From positions 775,737-839,736 of the forward strand of contig NZ_CP022162.1 of NCBI RefSeq assembly GCF_003293595.1: a stretch of DNA of 64,000 nucleotides. The letters run 5' to 3'. The DNA is from Microbacterium sp. PM5. Lineage in GTDB: Bacteria; Actinomycetota; Actinomycetes; Actinomycetales; Microbacteriaceae. Every line of letters begins with the position of its first letter. Position 1 is the stretch's first letter. The notes beneath the pieces are model-generated. The model saw only the letters and a program-made list of their open reading frames with translations. It did not search any database and was not told the DNA's origin. Below, in pieces: positions 55,952 through 64,000 of this stretch. A program made the translations under genes and the position numbers.

Positions 55952-56950
55952 ATGGACCTCCCCGTCTGGTTCGAGATCGGTTCGCTGGTCGTCCTCGTGC
56001 TCATCCTCGTCGCCGATCTCGCACTCATCGCGAAGCGCCCGCACATCCCGACGCCCAAGGAGTCGAGCCTGTGGGTCGTCTTCTACGTGGCGCTTGCGCT
56101 CGTGTTCGCGGGACTGATGTGGTTCTTCGCCGGGGGTGAATACGCCGGCCAGTTCGTCGCGGGTTGGCTCACGGAGTACAGCCTGTCGATCGACAACCTG
56201 TTCGTGTTCGTGCTCATCATGAGCCAGTTCTCCGTGCCACGGCGCTATCAGCAGAAGGTGCTGATGGTGGGCATCATCATCGCGCTCGTCCTCCGGGGGC
56301 TGTTCATCCTGGCCGGAGCCGCCATCATCGAACAGTTCAGCTGGGTGTTCTACATCTTCGGCGCGTTCCTGATCTACACCGCGTGGAAGCAGGCGTTCCC
56401 GGGCGGCGATCACGACGAGGAGATCAAGAAAGAATCCTTCGTCGTGCGGCTGTTGCGGCGCACGATCGACATCAGCGACGACTACGACGGGCCGAAGGTG
56501 CGCACCGTCGTCAACGGCAAGCGCATGTTCACCCCGATGATCATCGTGTTCGTCGCGATCGGCATGACCGATCTGTTGTTCGCCCTCGACTCGATCCCGG
56601 CGATCTTCGGCATCACGCAGAGCCCGTTCATCGTCTTCACCGCGAACATCTTCGCTTTGATGGGCCTTCGCCAGCTCTACTTCCTGCTCGGCGATCTGCT
56701 CGACCGCCTGAAGTACCTGCACTACGGCATCGCGTTCATCCTCGCCTTCATCGGTGTCAAGCTCATCGCGCACGCGATGCACGAGAACGAGCTGCCCTTC
56801 ATCAACGGCGGAGAGCACATCGCGTGGGCACCGGACATCTCGACCTGGATGTCACTCGGTGTCATCGTGGTCTCGATGGTCGTCGCAACGGGCGCGAGCC
56901 TCATCGCCGCGCGGCGCGACCGACGTCTGGGAGCGATCGACGGACGGTGA
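55952..56950 (+). CDS. TerC family membrane protein
   Basis: 332 residues with about nine membrane helices. TerC marks are LTEYSLSIDNLFVFVLI (acidic helix), YQQKVLMVGIIIALVLRGLFI, FGAFLIYTAWKQ, and AIGMTDLLFALDSIPAIFGIT. Family members (Alx, MeeF/MeeY and TerC) are implicated in Mn(II) export and tellurite response. ATG 55952; a longer frame runs through the 220-bp leader, which I cannot interpret. Divergent from the sigma factor. Confidence 0.9.
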   Translation: MDLPVWFEIGSLVVLVLILVADLALIAKRPHIPTPKESSLWVVFYVALALVFAGLMWFFAGGEYAGQFVAGWLTEYSLSIDNLFVFVLIMSQFSVPRRYQQKVLMVGIIIALVLRGLFILAGAAIIEQFSWVFYIFGAFLIYTAWKQAFPGGDHDEEIKKESFVVRLLRRTIDISDDYDGPKVRTVVNGKRMFTPMIIVFVAIGMTDLLFALDSIPAIFGITQSPFIVFTANIFALMGLRQLYFLLGDLLDRLKYLHYGIAFILAFIGVKLIAHAMHENELPFINGGEHIAWAPDISTWMSLGVIVVSMVVATGASLIAARRDRRLGAIDGR

Positions 56951-56988
56951 CGATCCGGCGCCGATCCGCACGGTGGTAGTCTGAGCCG

Positions 56989-57039
56989 GTGCGGATCGCT
57001 CGCCTTCTCCTTAGCCGCCGCGACGAGACCTCGTTCTGA
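56989..57039 (+). CDS. leu leader peptide
   Basis: A 16-codon frame from GTG 56989 to TGA 57037-57039: three Leu codons in a row (CTT CTC CTT), two of them rare CTT, close to the middle. It lies 61 bases before leuC and overlaps the left arm of an attenuator-like hairpin, as in amino-acid operon leaders. Confidence 0.65.
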   Translation: MRIARLLLSRRDETSF

Positions 57040-57068
57040 GCCCTCTCTCGTCGCGGAGTCCGTCGCGG
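57018..57068 (+). promoter_or_regulatory. Attenuator-like hairpins before leuC
   Basis: CCGCGACGAG (57018-57027) pairs perfectly with CTCGTCGCGG (57047-57056). A second copy of CGTCGCGG lies at 57061-57068, so the left arm could pair with either. Ribosome stalling at the Leu codons would cover the left arm. Alternative pairing is inferred, not shown. Confidence 0.6.
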
Positions 57069-57100
57069 GCTTGATCCCCTTATCTGGAGAACGAGACAGC

Positions 57101-58546
57101 ATGAGCACCACGATTCCCGACCGTCCGCGGACCCTGGCCGAGAAGGTCTGGGACGACCATCTCGTCGTGAAAGGCGAAGACGGTCAGCCCGACCTCATCT
57201 ACATCGACCTGCATCTCGTGCACGAGGTCACGAGCCCGCAGGCGTTCGATGGGCTGCGCGCCGAGGGGCGTCCGGTGCGCCGGCTCGACCTGACGATCGC
57301 GACCGAGGACCACAACACACCCACGCTCGAGATCGACAAGCCGATCGCCGATCTGACCAGTCGCACGCAGATCGAAACGCTGCGACGCAACGCCGAGGAG
57401 TTCGGCGTGCGGCTGCATTCCCTCGGCGACAAGGAGCAGGGCATCGTGCACGTGGTCGGCCCCCAGCTGGGTCTGACCATGCCGGGGATCACGGTCGTCT
57501 GCGGCGACAGCCACACCTCGACGCACGGCGCTTTCGGCGCGATGGCCTTCGGTATCGGCACCAGCGAGGTCGAGCACGTGCTCGCCACGCAGACCCTTCC
57601 GCTGAAGCCGTTCAAGACGATGGCGATCACGGTCGAGGGCGAGCTCAAGCCCGGCGTCACGGCCAAGGACATCATCCTCGCGATCATCGCGAAGATCGGC
57701 GCCAACGGCGGCCAGGGGTACGTGCTGGAGTTCCGCGGCAGCGCCATCCGGTCGCTGTCGATGGAAGGCCGCATGACGATGTGCAACATGTCGATCGAGG
57801 CGGGAGCCCGCGCCGGCATGATCGCCCCCGACGAGACCACGTTCGCGTACGTCAAGGACAAGCCGCACGCGCCGCAGGGTCAGGACTGGGACGACGCCGT
57901 CGCGTACTGGCGGACCCTGCCCAGCGATGAAGGTGCGGTCTACGACGCCGAGGTCTTCCTCGACGCGAACGAACTCGAGCCCTTCGTCACGTGGGGCACC
58001 AACCCCGGCCAGGGCGTCTCGCTGAGCGACGTCGTCCCTGACCCGGCATCCTTCGCCGACGCCAATGAGCGCGCGGCCGCGGAGCGTGCCCTGGAGTATA
58101 TGGACCTCGCCGCGGGAACACCGCTGAAGGACGTGGCAGTGGATGCCGTCTTCATGGGCTCCTGCACGAACAGCCGCATCGAGGACCTGCGCGCCTTCGC
58201 GTCGGTCATCGATGGCCGCCGAAAGGCCGACAACGTCCGCGTCATGGTTGTCCCCGGATCGGCGCGGGTGCGACTGGAAGCAGAGGCAGAGGGTCTCGAC
58301 AAGGTCTTCACCGCGTTCGGCGCGGAATGGCGTTTCGCCGGCTGCTCGATGTGCCTCGGGATGAACCCCGATCAGCTGGCCCCGGGGGAGCGGTGCGCAT
58401 CGACGAGCAACCGCAACTTCGAGGGACGCCAGGGCAAGGGAGGACGCACTCATCTGGTGTCGCCCCTGGTCGCCGCCGCGACGGCGGTGCTGGGCCGGCT
58501 GGCCAGCCCGTCCGATCTGCCCGCCGTCGAGAAGGTCGAGGCCTGA
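57101..58546 (+). CDS. leuC: 3-isopropylmalate dehydratase large subunit
   Basis: 481-residue aconitase-type [4Fe-4S] subunit. The cluster cysteines are in GSCTNSRI and in [13 protein letters not shown], and early [30 protein letters not shown] is conserved. ATG 57101 follows CTGGAG by ten bases; an earlier in-frame start would overlap the leader structure. It forms the heterodimer with LeuD. Confidence 0.95.
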   Translation: MSTTIPDRPRTLAEKVWDDHLVVKGEDGQPDLIYIDLHLVHEVTSPQAFDGLRAEGRPVRRLDLTIATEDHNTPTLEIDKPIADLTSRTQIETLRRNAEEFGVRLHSLGDKEQGIVHVVGPQLGLTMPGITVVCGDSHTSTHGAFGAMAFGIGTSEVEHVLATQTLPLKPFKTMAITVEGELKPGVTAKDIILAIIAKIGANGGQGYVLEFRGSAIRSLSMEGRMTMCNMSIEAGARAGMIAPDETTFAYVKDKPHAPQGQDWDDAVAYWRTLPSDEGAVYDAEVFLDANELEPFVTWGTNPGQGVSLSDVVPDPASFADANERAAAERALEYMDLAAGTPLKDVAVDAVFMGSCTNSRIEDLRAFASVIDGRRKADNVRVMVVPGSARVRLEAEAEGLDKVFTAFGAEWRFAGCSMCLGMNPDQLAPGERCASTSNRNFEGRQGKGGRTHLVSPLVAAATAVLGRLASPSDLPAVEKVEA

Positions 58547-58547
58547 C

Positions 58548-59144
58548 ATGGAGAAGTTCACGACGCACACGGGTATCGCGGCCGCGTTGACGCGCTCGGC
58601 GGTCGACACCGACCAGATCATCCCCGCCGTCTATCTCAAGCGGGTCACCAAGACCGGCTTCGAAGACGCCCTGTTCGCCAACTGGCGACAGGACCCCGAT
58701 TTCGTCCTCAACCAGCCGGCTTTCGCGCGTGCCTCGGTGCTCGTGGCGGGACCCGACTTCGGCACCGGTTCGAGTCGTGAACACGCCGTCTGGGCGCTGC
58801 GCGACTACGGCTTCCAGGTGGTGCTGAGCCCGAAGTTCGCCGACATCTTCCGTGGCAACGCGGGCAAGCAAGGCCTGGTCACGGGGGTGATCTCCGAAAC
58901 CGACGTGGAGGCCATCTGGGCCCGGATCGCCGCAGAGCCGGGCATCGAGATGACGGTCGACCTGGTCGAGCGCACCGCCACGATCGGCGGGCTCCGGGTC
59001 TCGTTCGACATCGACGATTACACTAGGTGGAGGCTCCTCGAAGGTCTGGACGACATCGGACTGACCCTGCGCAATGAGGACAAGATCGCGCAGTTCGAGG
59101 CGCGCCGCGAGGCGTGGCGCCCGCGGACGCTCCCCGTTCGCTAG
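58548..59144 (+). CDS. leuD: 3-isopropylmalate dehydratase small subunit
   Basis: 198 residues, the swivel domain of the isomerase. [29 protein letters not shown] and GLVTGVI are conserved. It starts two bases after the leuC stop with the ribosome site GGAG inside the end of leuC. A pair of 78 bases later comes murA, so the leu operon ends here or continues weakly. Confidence 0.95.
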   Translation: MEKFTTHTGIAAALTRSAVDTDQIIPAVYLKRVTKTGFEDALFANWRQDPDFVLNQPAFARASVLVAGPDFGTGSSREHAVWALRDYGFQVVLSPKFADIFRGNAGKQGLVTGVISETDVEAIWARIAAEPGIEMTVDLVERTATIGGLRVSFDIDDYTRWRLLEGLDDIGLTLRNEDKIAQFEARREAWRPRTLPVR

Positions 59145-59222
59145 GCCGGATGGCGCCCCGAACCGGGGCGAACATCTGTCTTTCGCATCCCCGTCCTCGA
59201 CACACACTGTGAGGTCCGATCC

Positions 59223-60581
59223 ATGAACACCCTTCTGAGCGCTTCGGCGTCCACACCCGCCGGAGGCGAGGTTTCGGTCCTCGAGATCCGCGGCGGACGA
59301 CCCCTGAGGGGGCGCGTCGAGGTCAAGGGCGCGAAGAACCTCGCAACGAAGGCGATGGTGGCGGCGTTGCTCGGTGAGACCGAGAGCGTGCTGCGCGATG
59401 TCCCCGACATCAGCGACGTGAAGGTCGTCCGCTCTCTGCTCGAGGTGCACGGCGTCACTGTCACCGATGACGGAGAAGGCGTGCTGCGGCTGGACCCGCG
59501 CGGTGCGGTCTCCGCGCACATGGAAGAGATCGACGCACACGCCGGTGCGTCCCGCATTCCGATCCTCTTCTGCGGCCCGCTCCTGCACCTGCTCGGCCAG
59601 GCCTTCATCCCGGACCTCGGCGGATGCCGCATCGGCGACCGTCCGATCGACTTCCACCTGGATGCGCTGCGTGCCTTCGGCGCCACGGTCGACAAGCTGC
59701 CCAGCGGCATCCGGCTGTCTGCTCCGAACGGACTCACGGGCGCGAACATCGCCCTGCCGTACCCCAGCGTGGGCGCCACCGAGCAGGTCCTGCTGACCGC
59801 GGTGCGCGCGAAGGGCACGACCGAACTGCGCAATGCCGCGATCGAGCCCGAGATCATGGACCTGATCGCCGTGCTGCAGAAGATGGGCGCGATCATCTCG
59901 TACGAGCCCAACCGCGTGATCTTCATCGAGGGTGTCGACACCCTCCGCGGCTACGACCATCGGAGCATCTTCGACCGCAACGAGGCCGCATCGTGGGCGT
60001 GCGCGGCACTGGCCACCGACGGCGACATCTTCGTCGGCGGTGCCAAGCAGCAGGAGATGCTCACGTTCCTCAACGTCTTCCGCAAGGTCGGCGGTGATTT
60101 CGACATCCATGAGGACGGCATCCGCTTCCGTCGTGGGGGAGCGTTGAAGCCCGTCGTCGTCGAGACCGACGTGCACCCCGGGTTCATGACCGACTGGCAG
60201 CAGCCTCTCATCGTCGCCCTCACACAGGCCGAAGGCGTCTCGACGGTGCACGAAACCGTGTACGAGAACCGGCTCGGCTTCACGCAGGCTTTGAACAAGA
60301 TGGGAGCCGACATCGTCGTGCATCCCGAGGGCATCGCCAGTCCCGATCGGCGCGTTGCGCGCCGTGCGCTGGAGCAGGCTGCGGTGATCACCGGCCCGAC
60401 GCCGTTGCACGGCGCCGATGTCGTCGTTCCCGACCTTCGCGGCGGCTACAGCTATGTGATCGCGGCGTTGGCGGCGCAGGGGCGTTCGCGCGTGGCGGGC
60501 GTCGACATCATTCGTCGCGGATACGAGAAGTTCCTCGAGAAGCTCACGATCCTCGGCGCCGACTTCGACGTCGTCGGATGA
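59223..60581 (+). CDS. murA: UDP-N-acetylglucosamine 1-carboxyvinyltransferase
   Basis: 452 residues, first committed step of peptidoglycan synthesis. Early KGAKNLATKAM, then GGCRIGDRPIDFH: Cys135 here matches the enol-pyruvyl-transferase Cys that fosfomycin attacks, whereas Mycobacterium tuberculosis has Asp there. The TNVHPGFMTDWQQP-like and RGGYSYVIAALAA segments complete the family. ATG 59223 follows TGAGGT. plsC overlaps it by four bases. Confidence 0.96.
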   Translation: MNTLLSASASTPAGGEVSVLEIRGGRPLRGRVEVKGAKNLATKAMVAALLGETESVLRDVPDISDVKVVRSLLEVHGVTVTDDGEGVLRLDPRGAVSAHMEEIDAHAGASRIPILFCGPLLHLLGQAFIPDLGGCRIGDRPIDFHLDALRAFGATVDKLPSGIRLSAPNGLTGANIALPYPSVGATEQVLLTAVRAKGTTELRNAAIEPEIMDLIAVLQKMGAIISYEPNRVIFIEGVDTLRGYDHRSIFDRNEAASWACAALATDGDIFVGGAKQQEMLTFLNVFRKVGGDFDIHEDGIRFRRGGALKPVVVETDVHPGFMTDWQQPLIVALTQAEGVSTVHETVYENRLGFTQALNKMGADIVVHPEGIASPDRRVARRALEQAAVITGPTPLHGADVVVPDLRGGYSYVIAALAAQGRSRVAGVDIIRRGYEKFLEKLTILGADFDVVG

Positions 60582-61366
60582 CGGGCACGGCGCGCCCGGC
60601 GCCGCGGCGCCGGGCCTCTCCGGAGAAGACGCGTCCGTCGGTCTTCTGGCCGCTCGCGGCGATCATCGTGCCGGCCGTCGGTTGGTTCGCCAAGATCGAG
60701 ATCAGCGGTGCGGAGCACCTTCCGGCGGAGGGCCCGTACGTGCTCGCCCCGAATCACTACAGCGAGTTCGATCCACTGATCATCGCGGTGGGCACGTGGC
60801 GTATGGGCCGCGCGCCGCGGTTCATGGCGAAGGAGAGCCTGTTCCGCGTACCCGTGCTCGGGGCGGCCTTGCGCGCAACCGGCATGGTCCCGGTCGCCCG
60901 GGCCTCGTCGTCGGCCGCGGCGAAGCAGACCCTTCAGCAGTCGGAGGATCTGGTGACCCATGGCCGCGGCGTCATCGTCTACCCGGAGGGCTCGCTCACG
61001 CGTGACCCCGATATGTGGCCGATGCGCGGCAAGACCGGGGCGGTGCGCCTCGCTCTGGCCGCCGGTGAGCCGATCCCCGTGATCCCGGCGGCGACGTGGG
61101 GCGTGCAGCAGATCCTCCCGCGGTACGGCAAGCTCCGCTTCTGGCCGCCGCGCCGTCGCGTTCGCCTTGCCCTCGGGCCGGCGACCGACCTGTCGGCCTT
61201 CAACGGCCCTGGAGCGACGGGGTCTGCGAACCTCATCGCCGCCACCGACGCCGTGATGGCGGACATCGCTGCGCTGTTGGGCACCTTGCGCGATGAACAG
61301 CCGCCGAGCGAACGGTGGAACCCGTCTGCGCACGGGCAGAACGAGACGGGTCGCCTTGACGCGTAG
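60578..61366 (+). CDS. plsC: 1-acyl-sn-glycerol-3-phosphate acyltransferase
   Basis: 262-residue membrane-associated acyltransferase making phosphatidic acid. The HX4D motif is NHYSEFD (about residues 65-71), and EGSLTRD is the EGxxxR-type acceptor site. The ATG overlaps murA's stop by four bases, and gpsA starts inside its end, a tight lipid/envelope operon. Confidence 0.93.
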   Translation: MTGTARPAPRRRASPEKTRPSVFWPLAAIIVPAVGWFAKIEISGAEHLPAEGPYVLAPNHYSEFDPLIIAVGTWRMGRAPRFMAKESLFRVPVLGAALRATGMVPVARASSSAAAKQTLQQSEDLVTHGRGVIVYPEGSLTRDPDMWPMRGKTGAVRLALAAGEPIPVIPAATWGVQQILPRYGKLRFWPPRRRVRLALGPATDLSAFNGPGATGSANLIAATDAVMADIAALLGTLRDEQPPSERWNPSAHGQNETGRLDA

Positions 61367-62492
61367 GGGCGAGTCGGCATTGCCGCGGGTCGCGGTGATC
61401 GGCTCGGGCAGCTGGGGAACCACGTTCGGCAAGGTGCTCGCCGATGGCGGTGCTCACGTGGTGATGTGGGCTCGCCGCGCGGAGCTCGCCCAGGAGATCC
61501 AGGAAGGGCACCGCAACAGCGAGTACTTGCCCGGCATCAACCTGCCCCGCACGATGTCGGCGACCACGCACCTCTCGGAGGCGCTGGAGGGTGCGTCGCA
61601 GGTCTACCTCGCGATCTCGAGCCAGGCCCTCCGGCAGAATCTGAAGGCGGTGCGTCCTCTGGTGCGCGACACCGACGCACCGATCGTGTCGTTGATGAAG
61701 GGCGTCGAAAAGCGCAGCGGACGGCGGATGAGCGAGGTGATCGCCGAGGAGCTGCACTGCGACGCGGGCCGCATCGCGGTCGCGTCCGGCCCGAACCTGG
61801 CCCTGGAGATCGCCCGCGAGCAGCCGACGGCTGCGGTCATCTCTTCCACCAGTCGCGAGACCGCCGAGGCCGTCGCGCGGCGCGCCCGCAACGGCTACTT
61901 CCGCACCTTCGTGAACACGGACGTCATCGGCACGGAGTTCGGCGGCGTGCTGAAGAACCTCATCGCCGTTGCCATCGGAATCGTCGACGGCGTCGGGTAC
62001 GGCGAGAACACCAAGGCGTCGATCATCACACGCGGTCTCGTGGAGATGACCGACTTCGCCGTGGCCCAAGGCGCACAGCCGGAGACGTTGCAGGGGCTCG
62101 CCGGTCTCGGCGACCTCATCGCAACCTGTCAGTCCCCGTTGAGCCGCAACAACACCGCCGGACGACTCCTCGGCCAGGGCTACAGCTTCCAGGACGTCGT
62201 CAAGCAGATGAACCAGACCGCCGAAGGGCTCGCCTCGGTGGCGCCGGTGCTGCAGCTGGCGCGCGCTTCCGGCGTGCAGATGCCCATCGTTGAGCAGGTC
62301 AAGATGGTTCTGGACGGCACCATGAATCCCCGCGACATCGCGCCGCATCTCACCACCGACGACGACAAGCCCACGGGCGAGAGGACCCAGAATGGACAAA
62401 GCGGTAGTGGCGGTGCTCTTCGGAGGGCGCTCCAGCGAGCACGCGATCAGTTCCGCGACGGCGGGCGGCGTGCTTCAGGCGATCGACCGTGA
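61356..62492 (+). CDS. gpsA: Glycerol-3-phosphate dehydrogenase (NAD(P)+)
   Basis: 378 residues if read from TTG 61356; a second TTG at 61380, with AGGGG ten bases upstream, is equally possible. GSGSWGTTFGKVLADGG is the nucleotide-binding fold, and GVLKNLIAVAIGIVDGVGYG carries the catalytic Lys. It provides glycerol-3-phosphate for the lipid gene plsC. The last 33 codons overlap the ddl gene by 101 bp in another frame, which is unusually long; a frameshift was looked for and none is evident, because the tail is merely low-complexity. Confidence 0.9.
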   Translation: MTRRGESALPRVAVIGSGSWGTTFGKVLADGGAHVVMWARRAELAQEIQEGHRNSEYLPGINLPRTMSATTHLSEALEGASQVYLAISSQALRQNLKAVRPLVRDTDAPIVSLMKGVEKRSGRRMSEVIAEELHCDAGRIAVASGPNLALEIAREQPTAAVISSTSRETAEAVARRARNGYFRTFVNTDVIGTEFGGVLKNLIAVAIGIVDGVGYGENTKASIITRGLVEMTDFAVAQGAQPETLQGLAGLGDLIATCQSPLSRNNTAGRLLGQGYSFQDVVKQMNQTAEGLASVAPVLQLARASGVQMPIVEQVKMVLDGTMNPRDIAPHLTTDDDKPTGERTQNGQSGSGGALRRALQRARDQFRDGGRRASGDRP

Positions 62493-63474
62493 CCGCTTCG
62501 AGGTCATTCCGGTAGGTATCACGCGCGAGGGGGCGTTCGTCCTCGAAGACGACAATCCCGACAAGTTCGCGCTCGATCCCGAGCGCCTGCCCGAAGTCGT
62601 CGACAACGGCACCCGCATCCTGTGGCCGGACTCCATCCGCTCCCGCGAGCTGCGCGTTCAGGATGCCGACGGCATTCGATCCCTCGGCGACGTCGACGTC
62701 GTCTTCCCGATCCTGCACGGCCGCTTCGGCGAGGACGGCACGATCCAGGGCTTCCTCGAGCTGCTCGATCTGCCCTACGTCGGCGCTGGGCTGCTGATGT
62801 CGGCGATCGGCATGGACAAGCACACCACCAAGAGCGTTCTGAAGGCTGCCGGCGTTCCCGTCGTTCCCTGGGTCACCGTCACCGAGGCGGCGCTGGCGCG
62901 TGACAGCGACCTGTGGCACCGGCGCATCCGCGCGCTCGGGCTGCCGGCGTTCGTCAAGCCGGCCCGCGCCGGGTCGAGCGTCGGCGTGTCGAAGGTGTCC
63001 GAGTGGAGCGAGCTGGATGCCGCGCTGGCGACCGCCTTCGCGGAAGACGGCACGGTGCTGGTCGAGCAGGCGGTCGTCGGCCGCGAGGTCGAATGCGGCG
63101 TGCTTGCCGGTCGAGACGGCGACGCCCCGCGGGTCAGCGTCGCCGGTGAGATCGTGATCACGGGACGGGACTTCTACGACTTCGAGGCGAAGTACCTCGA
63201 TGCCGCCGGCATCGAGCTCGTCTGCCCCGCCCAGCTGCAGAGTGGTGAGCTCGCCGAGATGCAGCGCGTCGCTGCCCGTGCGTTCGAGGCGCTGGGCGGC
63301 GAGGGTCTGGCTCGAGTCGACTTCTTCTTCACCGGAACCGAGTTCTTCGTCAACGAGGTGAACACGATGCCGGGGTTCACGCCCATCTCGATGTTTCCGA
63401 AGTGCTGGATCGCGACGGGAATGAGCTACCGCGACCTCATCAGCGAGCTGATCGATCTCGCGCGCGTGCGCTGA
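62392..63474 (+). CDS. ddl: D-alanine--D-alanine ligase
   Basis: 360-residue ATP-grasp enzyme joining two D-Ala for peptidoglycan. FGGRSSEHAIS, VFPILHGRFGEDGTIQGFLEL, VKPARAGSSVGVSKV and FFVNEVNTMPGFT are conserved, the last holding Mg ligands. ATG 62392 is inside gpsA. With murA it supplies two steps of wall synthesis. Confidence 0.96.
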   Translation: MDKAVVAVLFGGRSSEHAISSATAGGVLQAIDRDRFEVIPVGITREGAFVLEDDNPDKFALDPERLPEVVDNGTRILWPDSIRSRELRVQDADGIRSLGDVDVVFPILHGRFGEDGTIQGFLELLDLPYVGAGLLMSAIGMDKHTTKSVLKAAGVPVVPWVTVTEAALARDSDLWHRRIRALGLPAFVKPARAGSSVGVSKVSEWSELDAALATAFAEDGTVLVEQAVVGREVECGVLAGRDGDAPRVSVAGEIVITGRDFYDFEAKYLDAAGIELVCPAQLQSGELAEMQRVAARAFEALGGEGLARVDFFFTGTEFFVNEVNTMPGFTPISMFPKCWIATGMSYRDLISELIDLARVR

Positions 63475-63492
63475 CGACCGGCACGGGTCCTC

Positions 63493-63972
63493 TCAGGAGG
63501 ACGGGCGGGCGGTGCAGCTGCGGCCGTCCGTGGGCAGCTGCTGTACGGCGGAGGACAGTGCGCTGAGCACGTCGCGTCCGCTGACGACGTCGTAGTCGAG
63601 GTACACCTGCACCGCGGGGGTACGACCGAACGTGGTGAACCGGTACTTCGGCGCCTCGGAATCATCCATCAGCCAGTCGATGCCGTCGACGGTCTGGCAG
63701 ACGAGCGTCGACGGTCCAGGCGCGTCGAGCCCGCACGTCAGCAGGACGCTGGCGGGGCTGCCCCACGCACCCGTGGCCTGGGCGTCGGTCCATCGGCGCG
63801 GCTGGCCGTCGACGGTGGCCGGCAGACGGGAGGTCACCGCCGCACATGCCGGGTCGTTGGCGCCCTTCGCCGGTGTCATCGAGACGGTGGAGCTGCAGCC
63901 GGCGGTGCCGAGGGCGATGCCGAGCGCCACTGCCACGCTCAGAGGGGCGACGATCAGGCGCGAGCGGGACAT
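63493..63972 (-). CDS. DUF3515 family lipoprotein
   Basis: 159 residues. A signal peptide with lipobox TAGC (Cys about 27) is followed by a domain with several Cys, including CAAVTSRLP and the C-terminal DGRSCTARPSS. The pattern matches DUF3515 lipoproteins, usually found next to ddl and thiL in actinobacteria. ATG 63972 has TAGCCT six bases upstream on the minus strand (leaderless). Confidence 0.85.
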   Translation of the reverse strand: MSRSRLIVAPLSVAVALGIALGTAGCSSTVSMTPAKGANDPACAAVTSRLPATVDGQPRRWTDAQATGAWGSPASVLLTCGLDAPGPSTLVCQTVDGIDWLMDDSEAPKYRFTTFGRTPAVQVYLDYDVVSGRDVLSALSSAVQQLPTDGRSCTARPSS

Positions 63973-63978
63973 CACTCC

Positions 63979-63988
63979 AGGCTACCGT
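63979..63988. promoter_or_regulatory. Overlapping divergent -10 elements
   Basis: AGGCTACCGT holds TAGCCT on the minus strand (63979-63984, for the lipoprotein gene) and TACCGT on the plus strand (63983-63988, for the gene starting at 63995), sharing TA. Reverse-complemented it differs by one base from the otsA decamer at 14863. Confidence 0.55.
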
Positions 63989-63994
63989 GGAGCG

Positions 63995-64000
63995 GTGAGC
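63995..64000 (+). CDS. Start of a divergent gene cut by the window edge
   Basis: GTG AGC at the last six bases, with TACCGT six bases upstream as in other leaderless genes here. Only two codons are visible. Genes divergent from a DUF3515 lipoprotein next to ddl are often thiL in actinobacteria; that is context knowledge only. Confidence 0.35.

Overview
The window is 64 kb of very high-GC, densely coding chromosome from an actinobacterium, most likely a Microbacteriaceae member close to Microbacterium. This is inferred from G/C-ended codons, many GTG/TTG starts, frequent ATGA/GTGA stop-start overlaps, leaderless TAnnnT promoters directly before start codons, and the heptamer GGATGCC/GGCATCC scattered on both strands. 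About 63 protein genes and two tRNA genes are supported. I see no rRNA, insertion sequence, prophage, integrase or CRISPR array, and no gene-free stretch above 300 bases.

Region 1 (1-11820) looks like one catabolic unit. A Liv-type ABC importer (binding protein, livG, livF, livH, livM) runs into an acyl-CoA ligase-like gene, a TetR regulator, D-3-hydroxybutyrate dehydrogenase (bdhA) and an alpha/beta hydrolase. An IclR regulator stands on the opposite strand, followed by both subunits of a 3-oxoacid CoA-transferase and an acetyl-CoA acetyltransferase. Together the enzymes turn 3-hydroxybutyrate into acetoacetate, acetoacetyl-CoA and two acetyl-CoA, so the importer may serve a short hydroxy or keto acid rather than an amino acid.

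Region 2 (11849-17094) holds a TetR/DHA2 efflux pair with three evenly spaced palindromic operators, a GNAT acetyltransferase, a small membrane protein and the trehalose genes otsA-otsB. Region 3 (17104-32271) is branched-chain amino acid and serine synthesis: ilvD, ilvB, ilvN, ilvC, serA, leuB and ilvE. cutC, two small membrane proteins, a second TetR/DHA2 pair, an FAH-family hydrolase and another MFS gene lie among them. leuC-leuD come later (57101-59144), behind a short leader peptide with three consecutive Leu codons and a hairpin.

Region 4 (32291-48829) is mixed: a fold-type I PLP enzyme divergent from a LysR regulator, gltX, two GT39-like membrane glycosyltransferases, a lipoprotein, tRNA-Gln, a TetR/zinc-ribbon operon with a 20-bp palindrome, an aldo/keto reductase and a HEAT-like protein. 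It ends with a PAP2-diacylglycerol-kinase fusion, a one-gene DUF262/DUF1524 (GmrSD-like) nuclease and a divergent protein with an Fe(II)/2-oxoglutarate-type HxD...H...R pattern. The last three are the best candidates for undescribed biology, possibly phage defence.

Region 5 (48974-64000) contains the fructose PTS operon (deoR-type regulator, fruK, fruA, ptsH), an MBL-fold hydrolase, tRNA-Glu, an ECF sigma factor with a DUF4349 membrane partner, a TerC protein and leuCD. It closes with an envelope/lipid run murA-plsC-gpsA-ddl, a DUF3515 lipoprotein and the first codons of a divergent gene cut by the window edge.
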